In this document: positions 10,245-24,300 of the stretch, piece by piece | Layout: every line of letters starts with the position of its first letter | Position numbering within the stretch: the first letter of the stretch is position 1 | From: Chaetorhynchus papuensis | Lineage: Eukaryota; Chordata; Aves; Passeriformes; Rhipiduridae | Reading direction: 5' to 3' | Length of the DNA stretch: 64,000 nucleotides | Assembly: GCA_013396525.1 (NCBI GenBank) | Contig: VWYX01000202.1 | Location: 62,001-126,000, forward strand | Notes under the pieces: generated by a model | What the model saw: only the letters and a program-made list of their open reading frames with translations | Databases searched by the model: none | Told to the model about the DNA's origin: nothing | Position numbers and translations under genes: made by a program

Positions 10245-12626
10245 GATTCCTGCTGCCAGCCCCTGCCATGCAGCGTTTTTTTCCCGTAGGGTTGAGCACA
10301 GGGTGACCGAGGACAGGTTGGCCACCAAGTCCTCACAGCTCTCGATAGGCGCTTGTGTGGTCTGTGGGCAGAGTGAGGGCCGAGCTGCTCGGCCGAGAGC
10401 GGTGGGGAGAGGAGGTGGCGGGGGGAGAGGGAGTGGGATCAGGAGCAGGAATGCTGCTGCCGCCACTGCCCACTGCCTGAACTGTCCTCCAAGGGTCAAA
10501 CTGTTCAACTTCAGCCCCTTTGCCAGACTCAATCCTACTTTAGGGGAACAAAAGCCCAAAGTAGGCAACGATCAAGAAATGGGAGCACAATGATTTAAGC
10601 TTATCACACACAGTCCAGAAATAAAGGACGCTGAGCTCGTGTGGGGGAGAGGGGAAGACCTTCAGAAGGGCTTTGTTTGCTGTAAGAAGATTGAACTCTG
10701 AGGCGACCCGATAGCCCTAAAAGTTTAGGGTCTGTGTTGCTGAGAGACCTTTGGGCACAGCCCATCCACACGTCGACCTCACAAGTTGAGAGCCGTCGTT
10801 AATGGCCAGCTTTTTTTAGGTGAAGAGGGGCACGACATCCCGGGAAATGTGGGGACAAAGCTGTGGTTTTTTTGTGGCCTGACCCCTCTCACCTCTGCCT
10901 CCCTCACTCCCAGAAGCCTGCGTTTTTTTAAGGGTTCAGGGTCCCAGAGTTGCCCACACACACCAAGGTGCCCTGAATCCTGTGGTGTCCAGCCCTGGGC
11001 GGCACCTGAGAGTGAGGTGGTTCTACTCTTAAATGGGGTGTGAGAACATGTCCCCACACAGCAGAGTACTGGGGTGCTCTGCAGAGGGAAGAAATCAAAA
11101 GTACTGCAGTGTGTGTCCCCCACGCCCTGATCCACGTCCTTCCCGATTTTTTTGTGCACACCACAGTGAAAAGTGCCACAGGGAGGGACAGGATGAGAAC
11201 CAGCCCCCCAACTCCCAAGCTGTATTAGCACATTTGGGGTTTGTTCTGGGATCAAGGCTTTTTTTGGTCGCCCCATAAGCGCTGTCCCAGCACCCTTCCC
11301 TGGTTCCCCCCACCTTTTTTTTCGTCGGGGGCCGATTGTTCCCGGCAGATTTGCATGGCAGGTGCAGGCCTTTTTTTCGATTTTGCAGTCCTGGCCCCCC
11401 CACCCCACCAAGAGGGTTTGCCTCCCTTTTTTTTGTGAAAAAAGGCCGCCGGTGCCTTCCTTTCCCATGAAGAAGAGAAGAAGCTTGAGGATCGCGTGAA
11501 CACGCTTCAGTTTTCTTATTCTTTTCTATAGATGTGGGGAAAAGAACAGCCGATTGTGTGAAAAACCCAGTGCCTGCAAAAAGGGACATTGGCCATCCAG
11601 GCGAAGGTGCGCAAGGGAGAGCACTAATCGCTGAACCAGGAGACAAATACTTTTTTTAGCTCCGAGCCTTGAGTCAGAAAGTCTCATAGACTTTAAGATG
11701 TTAATCCCCAACATAATCCTTCCTTTGGCGTGTAGGAATAGTGCAGCCACAAGAGTTGTTTTGTTATTTATATTGGCGTTTAATAAAACTCAGCCAGTGG
11801 TGAATGGGCTGCCCACTCTCCAATGGTAATTAATTCCCTATTTCAGTGACCCAATTGTGCTGGGATAGAGCAGTGGGACAGTCCCACTGCCCCAACCCGC
11901 CTTTGTGCAGCTACACGGCTCTCGTGCTTCAACAGCTATGGAAACTCATTCTTTTGATGTCATTCAATGAGTTTTCCTTGGGCATCTTCTAAACTTCAAG
12001 GACCCTTTTCTTTCTTGAACGCCTGAAAAGCAGGACTAGCTTGACCACCTCTGTAGAATTTAATGATTTGGTGAAAGGGCCTTTTTTGGGGGGGGTTGTG
12101 TAAGGAAAGAGAGAAAGAAAATTTGGCAGGCTGGCTATCAGACAGGAGGATATCTTTTTTTGGGTGTATCGAACTCACTCAGCTCCTAATTTATACAAGT
12201 CTTAAAAGCCACTTTTCCTTACTCAAAATATTTGGGGGCTTCTCTTAGTCAAGGCATTTCTAGAAGGGATTTGCCAGTGAGCAATAACTGTTTTACAGAG
12301 GTGAGCAAAGACACAAATGGTATTTTTTTAAGGGATTTCCATCCAGAAAAGGGAAAAACACCTGGATATTTTTGCGCAGAAGGGGAAAAATACCAGACAC
12401 CTGGAATAGGTTATTGGTATAAAGCGTGTCTGAAGGTTTATACTTTTTGACTGTGTGGTGAGATGGCTGAAAGCGAACACGTGAAGAACATTTTTTTTTC
12501 CTGCAGAGCCACCCTGGTCCAGGCAGCCTCTTCTATGTCTTTATACATTTTTTTAAAAAAAAAAAAAAAAAACCCTTCGCAAGTCACAAACAATTCAGGA
12601 TTCAACTAAGAAAACACAGAGTGAAC

Positions 12627-12883
12627 CATATGGCCGGGGTGGCTCGAGTTGGCTGCATTTTCCCTCAGACAAAGAAGGGATTGAGAGTTGAAGGAAAGGA
12701 GAAAAAAACCCAACTTTCCGGCTGATGAAGCTGTTGTCTGGAGGCAATGATCCCAAATCTCAAGGCTTTATTCCAGGCTCCGACTGAGACGTGATATGTC
12801 ATATGATTAGCATCTTTCATATTTACAAGAGTAGTGCGGGCTGCCAGTCTTTAGAGAAAGGCGAGAGAAAGAAGGGGCATATG
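12627..12883. promoter_or_regulatory. Candidate proneural enhancer (CATATG E-box cluster)
   Basis: Three CATATG E-boxes at 12627-12632, 12800-12805 and 12878-12883, within 260 bp of unique, moderately AT-rich sequence about 4.2-4.5 kb upstream of NEUROG2. CATATG is a preferred neurogenin/atonal-family site, so auto- or cross-regulation of NEUROG2 is conceivable. Function is inferred from motif and position only. Confidence 0.25.
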
Positions 12884-13264
12884 CTGAAATGGATTTAGCA
12901 TTTGAAAGAGAGAAAAGAGAGCGGATAAATACACTTAAACGAGGATTTAGTTTTACTCCCGTTGAGTTCTAATGGCTTGTTGATTGAGATTTTAGGGAGC
13001 TGGGACAGAGGTGTCAGCAGTAATTTAAAGGCGCTATTCAGCCCTCCCCCGGCGGAAGGAGCCGGCGCTGCCCCTCAGGGCGGAGTGGTGCTGCGGCCGC
13101 AGTGGCGGGCTGGCGGGAAGGGCGTATCACCGCCAGGGCGGCTCCTTCCGCCGCGCGCGTGGCGCCATCTGGCGGCGGCGGGACCCATGAGGGACTGAGG
13201 CACCTGGGGGATCAGGAAAATTGGGAAGCAAATGGGGAATTCCCGGTGGGTCTGGCACCTGTCA

Positions 13265-13545
13265 GAAGGGACACCACTGCAGCGCTGCTCACAAGCACCG
13301 TCCAGCCTAGCCTTGAACACTTACAGGCATGTTTTTTTCACAGTGCCTCTGGGCAACCTGTGCCAGTGCCTCACTACTACCCTCACAGTGAAGAATTTAT
13401 CCCTATTATCAAGCTAAACCTGTCCTCTGGCATTTGAAGACATTTTTTTTGGTCCTGTCACTCCATGCCCTTGTGACAAGTCGCTCTCCAGCTCTCTTGA
13501 AGCCCCTGTAGGCACTGGAAGGTGCTTAAGGTTTTCCCAAGAGCT
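13265..13545 (-). mobile_element. CR1 LINE 3' fragment
   Basis: Antisense on +. It contains CTAGCCTTGAACACTT, CTCTGGGCAACCTGTGCC, CTCACAGTGAAGAATTT, GTCCTGTCACTCCATGC and AAGCCCCTGTAGGCACTGG, which match the avian CR1 3' region. Seven bases that are GGGCATC or similar in the CR1 consensus read as T at 13332-13338. Confidence 0.88.
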
Positions 13546-13763
13546 GGGGAAGGGGCCTTTTAATTGTTTCAGCAAAGCCCCTTCCTGGATGTGACCTACC
13601 TGTAAATATGGAAGGTGACAGAATTGTTCTAAAATACCATGTTGTTTAGTCTGAAGAATAATGAAATATCACTAAAACAATTAGCTACATTGTAAGCATA
13701 AAAGAATCTCACTTCTCAAGCAGCTAGTCACTCTATTTATGGTTATCAACCAAATAAACTCAC

Positions 13764-13769
13764 TTTATT
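13764..13769 (-). other. ZGRF1: ZGRF1 poly(A) signal candidate
   Basis: Minus-strand AATAAA (+ strand TTTATT), about 175 bp downstream of the ZGRF1 stop codon. This would be a short 3' UTR with no better hexamer nearby. Confidence 0.5.
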
Positions 13770-13941
13770 CATTTTTAGTCACATAAACATAAGTATCAGT
13801 GTTCTTCCAACAGAAGTATCAGTGCACTGAGATCCAAACAAAAATATCCCACGGTAAATAAATACTAGATTAGCAATAGCTCTGGTAATTTTTACAGACA
13901 AGCAATTAAGATTCTGTTCACAACACAAATCAACACATATT

Positions 13942-15325
13942 TTATTTTTCCTTTTTCTTACTCTGTTCTTCTTCCTCCCAATTCTCCAAGTAAGACTTGA
14001 GAATGTTGTTTAGCTGCTGCTCGCACTGGCTTGCGTGTTGTAATCCATTTTCCCATCCTAAAAGCAGCAATAAACAGGATAATTACGTCTCTCTTTACAG
14101 CATCCATCACGGAATCAGCCCCTGGCAATGCCAACATCTATCTCCCCAAGAGGACCGACTGGCTGTGATATTTCTGCTTGGAAAATGGTTCTTTGGAATT
14201 CAGTCACTAACAAGATGCATGCTTTGATGTCAGCCAAGCAGGTAAAGTCCCATTACCGGATAAAAAGTGTTTGCAGGTAAAACTTTTTTTATGCAACTTG
14301 CACATTCTTGCATTTTCCTGCGATATATTAGATATTCTATTTTTTTCTAAAAATTAGAGTTTATATGTAATGAACATAGTGGTTGCTCTAATGTACATAA
14401 CATATATTTTATATATTATTACGTACCGTATATAAACACTTAAAGGTGTACTATACACAGTCTGATTAAAGGAAACGAGGCGCACAATTTCAAAAACCCC
14501 AGAAAAGTTTTTTTCTACCTTTGCAGTGATGAATTACTCTTCCCCACAGCTTGTTCCTGCTCAGACAGGCCAGACTGCCCACAATCAGCAGGTGCCTCTT
14601 TGCCCTCGTCAGTGCCACGTTCATCCTCTTCTCCGAGTCTATGAACCCAAACTGCCTCGTCCTGACACACGACAGGACGATGATTTCCCTCTCGGCGCCT
14701 TGGAACGCGTCCACCGTGGACACCTGGACAGTTTTTTTTTCAAAAGCCTCCGAGTGAACCCCACCGAGCAAATTCTGAATCTGTGGGCAAAGAAACAGGG
14801 AAGGGGATGAGTTTGGCTACTCAATGTACGAGTACATTTAAGAAAACTGCTTTACTGATTTTTATTATTGATTTATTATACAAACCTTATACATCTGTGA
14901 TTTATAAAGGGTAATCACACCAATAGCAGCTCCTTCTATTCCACTTGCAATCAGAGACTGGATGAGCTTGACTGTAAAATGAGCTTCTGCCATGTTATAA
15001 AAGCTGTTGTCTCTTTCAATCTGGCAAGAAGGTAAAAGATTCCCAAATTAGTTCTCACCAACCATGTAAAAAGAAATGGAATGGAGGAAAAACTACAATA
15101 TTGACTTCTTATGTAAGAAGTATATATAAGAAGTGTTGAGGAACTTACTTGCTCCACGCCATGAATGCTATAAAAGCACAGTGTTGGAAGCCATTCCAAT
15201 AAAGGAGTCCTGTCCTCCTCAGAAATCCCATCTATGAGGTTCCCTTCGTAGAACAGCTCGTTGGCGATGGCACTGAGGGCAGGGTGACAGCGGTACTGCG
15301 TCCGAAGAAGTACTGGGTTATGTCC
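13942..15325 (-). CDS. ZGRF1: ZGRF1 exons 25-28: helicase motifs IV-VI and C-terminus
   Basis: Exons 15149-15325 (LLRTQYRCHPALSAIANELF), 14886-15020 (FTVKLIQSLIASGIEGAAIG), 14519-14780 (VQVSTVDAFQGAEREIIVLS then RMNVALTRAKRHLLIVGSLA) and 13942-14057. The last encodes WENGLQHASQCEQQLNNIL and a charged tail ending in TAA at 13942-13944. These are the motif IV, V and VI blocks of UPF1-like SF1 helicases. The T-run at 14732-14740 gives E-K-K-T where D-I-K-T is expected. Confidence 0.93.
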
Positions 15326-18300
15326 CTAGAGAATGAGGATAGAGGAATTAGGACTGGGAAGTGTTCATGTGGATGGAGCTTGGAGCATCCTGGTCTAGTG
15401 GAAGGTCTCCCTGTCTGTGGCAGGGGGTTGGATTAGGTGACCTTTGAGGTCCCTTCCAACCCAAACCATTCTGTGATTTTATGAGATTTTGCAATGCTGA
15501 AACACTGATCGTCTGACAGCTGAACCAGGATTCCCCTAGTGACTTCAATGGACCTACAATTCCACTCTCCACCTTTTCCAAAGGTGTGTTTAGCAGCACC
15601 TACCATTAAGCAGAGCCGGTCAAAGAGAGTCTGCTCCAATCCCTGCTCATGAACACTCTCAGACCCTTGAATAGTTGGTGGCAGTTGCTTGGGGTCTCCA
15701 ACAAGGACAAGCTTTTCACACTGAAACCTAAATAAGAATGTGAAAAAACAAGGAAAAAAAGTGTTCTAAAAAGGATGTTAAACTATTCATAACCCAAGTG
15801 TGTGCTGTGTTTCTGTATCACACTGCTTCCCATCGGCCTCCCTTCTCCACCCCAGTTTAATTAACACCTAAGGGCAGGCCTCAATGTGAAATCACTCTTC
15901 TTGCTCTGTAAGGTGAGACCCTGGGGTTCATGTGCTCGAAAAGGTGTGCAGTTTGGCACTATTTGGAGCTTGTGTCCCTGCTGAAGCCCCACAGGAAGGC
16001 TGTACCTGGCGATGGGAAGTTTTTTTGCAGGTTCAGTCATCTGACTGCACTCATCCAGCATCACCACAGGAAACCTCAGTGCGTTCAGACAAGGGAAGGG
16101 GCAGGCAGCACACGTCACTCCAACCACCTTCTTTTTTTATGAGCAAGGAGAAAATGGGTAGGCAAAAAGTTAAGATCATTTCAAAGTTAATCTCTGTGCA
16201 GCACGTAACTATAGCAGGAGAATACACCTAAATTTATTTTTAGAAATAAGACACTAAGCTATACCTGTGGGATGAAACCTAACTTTTTTTTTCAAAAACA
16301 GGAGAGGGGATTCCCAGTTTCCATTTACTGGGCCGTGTGGATAAGACACAGCAAATCCCTGCTTTCCCATCCCATCTCTTTGACTGTACCTGTTGCAGAA
16401 TAGTTTTATTGGTCCCCAGTTTATGCTGCTCAATGCTCTTCCTGACATACATTTTTTCAGCTGGAGTCAAATCTTCTTTCATGAGAGCAAGCAGCTCTTT
16501 CAACTGCTCATTTTCATTTCCTGATCCTGCATGTAAACTTCAAAGAACATTTTGTAACATACATTACAGTAACTGAAAATAGCAGTGCTTGGAAAAATAA
16601 TCATACTTTATAAATAACATCACTTTACAACAATGTGCTAGCATACCCCAAATTGCTTCAGATCCCTCAAAGAGGTTTTCTTACCTATGGGGAAGAATTG
16701 CTTTCGTGATTTTCCTTATACTTCCCACTCTTATAAAATCCTCAAATCCGAGATCGAGCAGACTTTAAAGAAAGACATGATAAAAATTACAGAAATGGAA
16801 AAAAAACTATTGAAAACTTTAAAAGTGGTTTCAAAAGACACATCAGAACACTGAGGAACACAAACTTCGTTGATTAACGGGATGAAGTACCTCAGTAATT
16901 CAAGGAAATCAAAATAAATTACCTCATCATGATTTGCCTCAAAAATGCTTAATGCCTTGATGATTCCCCTCTCATAGTCTGCCATATGTATCTTCCCTTC
17001 CTTTTTCCTTCCAAACCATGAGTTTTTTATTTCATGTTAACTTCATGCTGTATTTTCACAAATCTGATTCTCTCTGCCCCTCCTTTTTTTACTGCTACAT
17101 CCCAAAGATTCCTGAGCAGTATTACTCTGTCATGATGCATTTTTTTAGTAAATTTGATGAGAGTAAAGCCTAATATTAGTCTTCTGTAAATGTTTTTTTT
17201 TTCTTTCACTCTTTTAATTGTGCAAAAGAGCTGAGGTAAAATTAAAGCCCGTGTGCGGCGCTTTTTAGGGAAAGAAATCAATCTTTTTGATGTGTTTTAC
17301 AGGAAATACCAACACAATTATCATCACCACCTAAGTGCATTAGTACAGTTTTCGGAAGAAGAGTCCGTAAAAGCCTCAGTAACCCACCCCAGCAGAATCC
17401 TGTCCACAGCAACGTTGGTGGAAGAAGCAATGAGAAGTTTCCATGGAGTTGCCCTTGGACCCTCCGTAGCTTCACTGCTTTCAAAGAGCTGCACGAGGAA
17501 CAAGATCACCACAGACAGCAGGTAGCTCTTGCCAGCTCCAAAAACACCTGGTATTTTGGAAGAAAAAGCCCAAGTTATGAGTGAAAATTTTTTTGAAAGT
17601 TTGAATCAATTGCTTTAACATCAGTTATGCTGTGATTCCTGTAAAAACATTGCATGGGCTTGCTTCAGCAGCTCCCAGTATCCAGGAGCAACCGGTTACC
17701 TTACACTTAAAAAACATGATAAATACATGATAAAAAGTGTTTTTAATATGAAAAGTTTTTTTCAGGAGACACTAAATAACTCTGATTTTGTGTATAGATA
17801 TTTCTAGGAAAAACCTCTTATGCTTCTGTGGAATCCTGCAAAAGGCAGAAGGAAAATTTTAGGAGCAAAAGCTCTGTGCTGACAGAATGGATGTGTTAAT
17901 GTCAAGGTCATTATCAGAGGGGCTGATTCTGGCATTTCATATTAATGGCATGTCACATTAATCAGCATTTTTGCAAAGATACAATAGCAGCAAACATCAC
18001 AATTCTTGGCTGTGTACCACGTATGATTGTGATGGTTTTTTTCTGATGTTCTTCCCCTGCTTTGGGGTTTTCACAGGAGGTCATCATCTGGGCTATGTGA
18101 ATCAATGAAGTTGCTTGGTCTGGGTTCAGGGAGAACCTTTGGATCATCTCTTCAGCCACTCCCATTGCCACTTCAGAGCTCACAGGGCCAGACATCATTG
18201 AGCGTTTCAGGCTCATGGCAGGTGGAGTAAATTTCCTTTTGTTCACTCTTTTCGTAGCATTTTCAGAAGTAAAATTCCTAAGAAACCAAAAAATAGCCAA

Positions 18301-21300
18301 AAGTTGTGATATGATATAATTTGTATCTCCTGGTTCTGATATTCCTACACTGAACTGCTGCTGCCTTATGATTTTTTTACAGTATCACAGACCAGTAACT
18401 CACATTTTCAGGAGATGTGGGATTAGTGGTAACGTGGATGGATTGAAGTGCTCCTCCATGTTTCTTAAGGATGCCAGCTCACCACTGGCGTTACAAACCA
18501 GCAGGGCGTGAACACACACTGGAAATGCCACAGAAAAATAAAATGAGAAAGAAATTAAATGAGACGAAATGTCAAATCAGCTAAATAAATGAATTTTTTT
18601 TTGCCAGAACAGTAATTAACTGATTTTATCGCCTTCATTAACAAAACAAAACAACCCCAAAGCTTTAGCTCCATTCAACAGCAAAACCAAGAAACTTTTG
18701 CAGAATGACAGATTTAATACATGGCTTTTTATATTAATATAAATTTTCCAGTGAGTTGTTTGAGGTTTCTGTATTTTGTTTTTCAAGGACAGTAAAAGCA
18801 TATTACTGTTCCTTACACTTTTTTTTTCAATTTGCACTGTATATTGTATTATGTAATTTACTACTTTCTTTATATTATTCTCCTTTCATCCCCACACGTT
18901 TGGAATTTACCAGCTACTTGGCAGGTTTAATTTTTTTTATTACAGTATTCAAATTATATATTCAAACATACAAGGAAAAAAAATACTGTGAATTAAGTTA
19001 TGTGCAAGATTTGAGAAATTCTAAACTCATCCTTCATGGCTGGCTGGACTTTTTCCATAGCTGCTTCCCACAATTCTGAATGATTTGCTGTGGAACTCAC
19101 TGTTTGATCTCCAGTTGGAGGGACTGTAGCCTTTCAGGGGTAGCAATTCTATTTCATTGTTGGAGGATGGCCCAAAGAAAGCACTGCTTGCAATGAAAGT
19201 ATCGATGGGATCAAAGTTCAGAGTCTTTGAAACAACCCAGATGTCATCTGCCAAAAAAACCACAGAGTCCTCATAAGCTTCTCCTACTGCCACCCTTTAA
19301 ATCTGATGTTTAAGATGTGCTTACCTTTGCTGTAGAGAGAAGAATGCTCCTTTCTGCTTAGTTTCAGGTATAATTTGGCTTTGGAGTCACCATCAAAGCT
19401 GGCAGGTGTATTCATAAATTTCTTGAACTTACTGTACCGCTGTGTTGGAATTTCAAAGGCTTTCCTGGGAAATTGTAATTTGAAAATAAAATTTTTTTTA
19501 AACAATCGACACATTTTGGATTCAGCACCAAAAATAAGAAACCTCCATTTTTTTAACCAAGTGATTGTACATCATCCAACACTACAAGTTTTAAATACAT
19601 TTATCTTGACTGCAAAATTCCCTCATATTCAGCCACAATTAAATTGTTTCCTCTACAGTTTTTTTTCACAGAATAGCCTTTGAGATGACTTCTGGCATTA
19701 AAATTAGAATCTTGTAGAGAATAAATCAAATTCTCTTACTGAAGATTAAATGAACAATAATTCAAATGTAACAGTTGTAACATAAGGCAATTGATCAAGT
19801 TGCTGGTCAGCAGTGTTGATTCTTGCTTTTTTTTAATACCATTGCTATAAATATTTTTCCTTCACTAATTTGGCTCTTGCATTTTTTTTTAGAAAGAAAT
19901 CATTACTCTTCAAATATAATGAAAATGTGCTAAATCCTGCTGAAATCCCGAGCTACTGGAATATTTATAGTCCCTGAATTCACACAGCACTTGAGAGACG
20001 TGCACAGCATTTCAGGATACCTCACCAAAAGCTGGCATTCCTCATAGACAGCAATCTTTTGACTCCTGAGGTATGTCCCAATACTTTTTGTGTCATGGAG
20101 CACTGCGCTCGGTCTGGATTTTGTCTGTGTGGGGTTCACATCTTCAATCCACTTGAAAAAGGAACACTGCTCAGCTTTTGGGGCATCACAGGCATAGAAC
20201 AAACGACCCTGCAAGGGAAGGGAGGGGAAAAAAAGCCCATGAGCACTAAAACGAGCAAGAAGAGAAAGCAATGGACCAACACTTTCACCCCGAAGTGTAA
20301 AAAAACCACAAGGAATAAACAGCACCTTGTTTTGACCTTCTTTTTTAACCATCACCAGCTTAGCAGGGTGCATGTGGTTGCAGAGTGGAGCGCAGCTTCC
20401 TTGGCTCTGGCTTTGCCCGTCCCTCACTGTAGTGTAAAATGATATATCCACTTTGGAGAGGGCATTGTGCAGTCTCTGTGCCAGCTCAAACAGCATTATG
20501 TTCAATTGCTCTTGGCAAGGAAAGGAGAACAACAGAATCATTAGCACAGCCTTAAAATGCTTACACAGGTACACAGCACTCAAACAAATGTATTTTCATT
20601 GGAAGATTTCCATCCCAAATCAAAATACTTAATCTGAATCCTAAAAGAAACCATATGACCTGCAAAATCCACTTATTGCAGGGGAGAAAAAAAGCTTAGG
20701 AATCTTAAGACAGGAAAACAGCAGGAGGTTACACAGCTGAACAGAAGTGTACTGTCCTTTTGGTTTGTCTTTGCAATGTTGGGGAGTACGTGGAATCTCT
20801 GGGTATAGACTGAATATATTTCAGTATATATATAAAAAAATCAAATGTACCCTGTTGTTCTAATAGGCAATGTTTAAAAATGACAGCATTTCACAGAGCA
20901 CAGTGTGAGACTTACCTGTCAGAGCAGCTTTAAAAACCTGTTTGTAGTGAGTGTGAGACTGAAACGCAGCTGGGATGGAAATCTTTCTTTTAGGAAGATT
21001 AGCATGTTTCACTTTATCCACAGGAGGAAAAGACAACTCAGAAATTGTTATGCCCTAAAAAGACCCAGGAAAATAAACCATTAAAAACTGCAAGACCTTG
21101 AATGAGACAAATTTTGCAGATTTGTAAAAATACATTTCCCTAGAGTTTGGGCTGCCATTTAGGATGCACCGTGGGGTTAAAATTTGCCCCTTGCCAAACA
21201 GCCTCCATTTATAATAACACAGATAAAACCTCCAAAGGCTTTAGAGAAAACTGTGTAGTTCAAAATCATGTTTTTCTCCACTAGGCATGGGAAAGGAGCA

Positions 21301-24300
21301 CATAAACCCCATTTTTAACACAATTTTTGCACAGAAATAAATTAATCATAACTGTCTTCATAAGATTTTTAAGTCCAGTATATATGGATTTTACTTTTTT
21401 TTATATACACACACGTATATATTTGTATAAAAACACACACAATGTGTATATCAGTGTATATATGAAATATATTAGTTATTTCCTCACCTCTATTTCACAC
21501 AAATACTTTTTTTTGTAGACAGTATTAAAGAACCAAAAACCATTAAAATAAAGGAAAAAGCCAACATTTTCTTCAACTCTCAAAACCATTTGACAACTTT
21601 AAAAACCTGACTTGTGGTTGGTTTGGTGTTTCCCCCCAGTTTACTCCATTTGTCTACTGGTCACAAACAGCTGTGCTAAAGTTTTAGGTGCTTATTCAAA
21701 GCCATAAGTTGACTTTTACACGACTAAAACTGAAGGAATTTATAATATTTTGAAGTCAGAGACTATGCCTTGAAGCAAAAATAGGTGTTCATTAAAATGA
21801 TGCTCATACCACAATTAAGAAAAGCCCTTCATGCGCACAATTTTTTTTTAATTACAGATGACAAAACAGCTTAACAGCTTTTCTTTCATCTTCCTGCCAT
21901 CAACATTCAGATTAAAAATCTAAATCTGGCACTGTGTGTGCCAAGGAAATTACCTTTACAAAGGATTAGGCACGGCACTTAAAAAAATATATGTTTCTCT
22001 GTCACTACGTTGGTAGAAACATTTCCTCCAATCATACTGATAACATCTTGCAGGAAATCAGATAAACGCAGTCACTTTGGCCAGAGAAATGTGTTTGTGT
22101 CAGTGATAGCTGTGTTTGCTTGAGCAGTTACACACCTGGCCGTCTCCTGTTCCCTCGTGGCAGCTCAGGTGACTCAACTTTTTTTGTGTGGCCGCAGCCA
22201 AAGGTGTCTGCCTTAAGTGCAGGGAAAGTACCTTTTTTTTTGAAACCAGATCTGGGTGGCTGCTGCTTGCACGGCGTTCCCCAGGCGAGCTTTTTTTTGG
22301 CAGCAGCAGTGCAGAGCTGGGAGCACTTGGGTTCACGGCTCTGCCCTCTCCCGTGTCACCCGGCGGCATTCTGAGGACACTCTGGGCACAGGTGTCATCA
22401 TTCTCTTCCCCGTCAGCGCTGTTTTCAGGGATCAAATCACACCGAGCACTGTTTTGATACTTCAGCCACTTGCTTTGTCTGTGTTGGGCAGTCACGTTAG
22501 GGAGCACTGGTGGTTTTTTTTCCCTTTGTCCATCTTCTGTGTATTCCCCAAACACAGAGGTTTCATAATTTTTTTTTTCGGGGCCAGGAGCACTCCAAGG
22601 AAATGCCTCTGACTCGCTGCACAACTTGCCTCCTGAAGAGCCCAAAGACAGCTGGACCTCCTCGCTCTCAGTGGGGTAAAACTTTTTTTGAATCTCCTCG
22701 GTTACAGGAAGAGTGACAAAAGGAGTTCGTGTTTTCACTGTGGCCTTGAATCTTGGGAGGCTGCATTCCTCTGGACGGCTGGATTTCTCCCGGGCTGTGG
22801 GGCAAATCACAGCTTACTTGTAGCACCTAGGGATAGCACTTCAGACGTACAAAAAGATAAGGAAGGAATTCTAAGTTCTTCCTTTCACATCCCGTCCTCT
22901 AACTGGGAAGCTCTCTGGATCTGCCTGTGCAATATTACCCTAAAACTCCATACACCATGATAGATTTTGTGTGATTCTTTTAATCAATTTTAATCATTTT
23001 AAATCCCCATATTCAGAACACATTATGTAGCCACTCTGCTTGTATAAAAGACCATTATTTAACATGGCTGTGTTTTGGAGGTCATTAATCTGATGTCACT
23101 GACAGCTGCCAACTAGAAAATACCCAGTTTAACATTTGCTGCTTTTTACAAAAGATAACCCACAAAACCGTGAATTAATATTAAATTTTTTTTATTAATA
23201 AGCTCTTAGTACCAAAAAGCATCCTTTTGACTAAATTAAGTATCAATGGTTACAGTCATTGATAGGTGTCAAATCAAGTGGGTCAAAGGGCAGCTGAATA
23301 TGGAAGAAAACTAAAAGTAGGTAAATAAAAGCCTAAATATGATTTAGAAGCTTAGCTTACAGCCTTTTTGCCCCCAGACTAGAAGCTGATTTTTCTTTAT
23401 AAAACTAAATTTTTTTTCTGAAGTCTCTTTATAGGAGAATATAATTGGCAGAGTAACTGTCTATGGTTTTTTTATTCATTGTGCTTCAAGAACGCTCAGA
23501 GATTTTCCAGCTAAAACACTGTGAAGTGTCAGTATAAACAGTAAACTCTTACTCAAAAAAAAATCTGGGAGTTCTGGTTTTTTTTGTAAGAACCCATGTG
23601 TCAGGGGCTCCTGGATGTCTCCAATAGTCTCCTCATTTCCTGAAGTTGGAGAATTTGTAGAGTCTGGATCAAGTGGGGAAGTCAGTTCTGATGAAATCTA
23701 CAGGTGAAGAATTAACATGTCAGGTGAATGACTAGAAAAAAACCCTGACTACAGCTCTTTTGCCACTATTCTCTCTCTCATCATTCTAAACAATTGAAAT
23801 GTTTTTTTTAGTTGAGATAAAACAGCTTCCAAAATAAGAAATTGCCATGAGCACACAGGAAATAAAACCAAAAATATCTGCAAGAGACAGTCAGTCCACA
23901 CCTTGCCAGGTTCCCAGGCAGTCCACCGTGCTTGTCTCAGGTCAGAGCGCGAGGGTGAGCCTGACACTGTCCATGGTGGCACTTCAGGATACACATCCAA
24001 TGCCAGTGCTAGGAAAAACACGTGAAGCACTGAAGTCATGCAGAAATTGTGAGGCCAATCACTGCCCTTCTCCTTTTGCTTTCACTTACGGGATTCATTT
24101 ATTCCTGGCTCTTCAATAACATCAGGCTTCATTTGAAAATTCCCTTCTCTGATAACATCAACATCATCCTTATGAAGGCTCCTGGAACCTGAAGTTTTTT
24201 TTAAAAAAAAAAAAAAAAGCAAAAGCCTGTTAGAAATTAAACTGTTTTTCTTCTTTTTTTCAAAGTGCAGCTGATCACAGGAGCAGAAAATACCAAGTCA

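Larger units (their letters stand above)
9666..13259. other. Intergenic, no gene recognised
   Basis: Sequence between NEUROG2 and ZGRF1. The open frames are unsupported, and several are shaped by T-runs. It includes the inverted repeat at 10208-10244, an A-run following a T-run at about 12547-12572, and a CATATG-rich candidate element at 12.6-12.9 kb. A GC-rich patch at about 13.0-13.2 kb has no recognisable gene. Confidence 0.55.
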
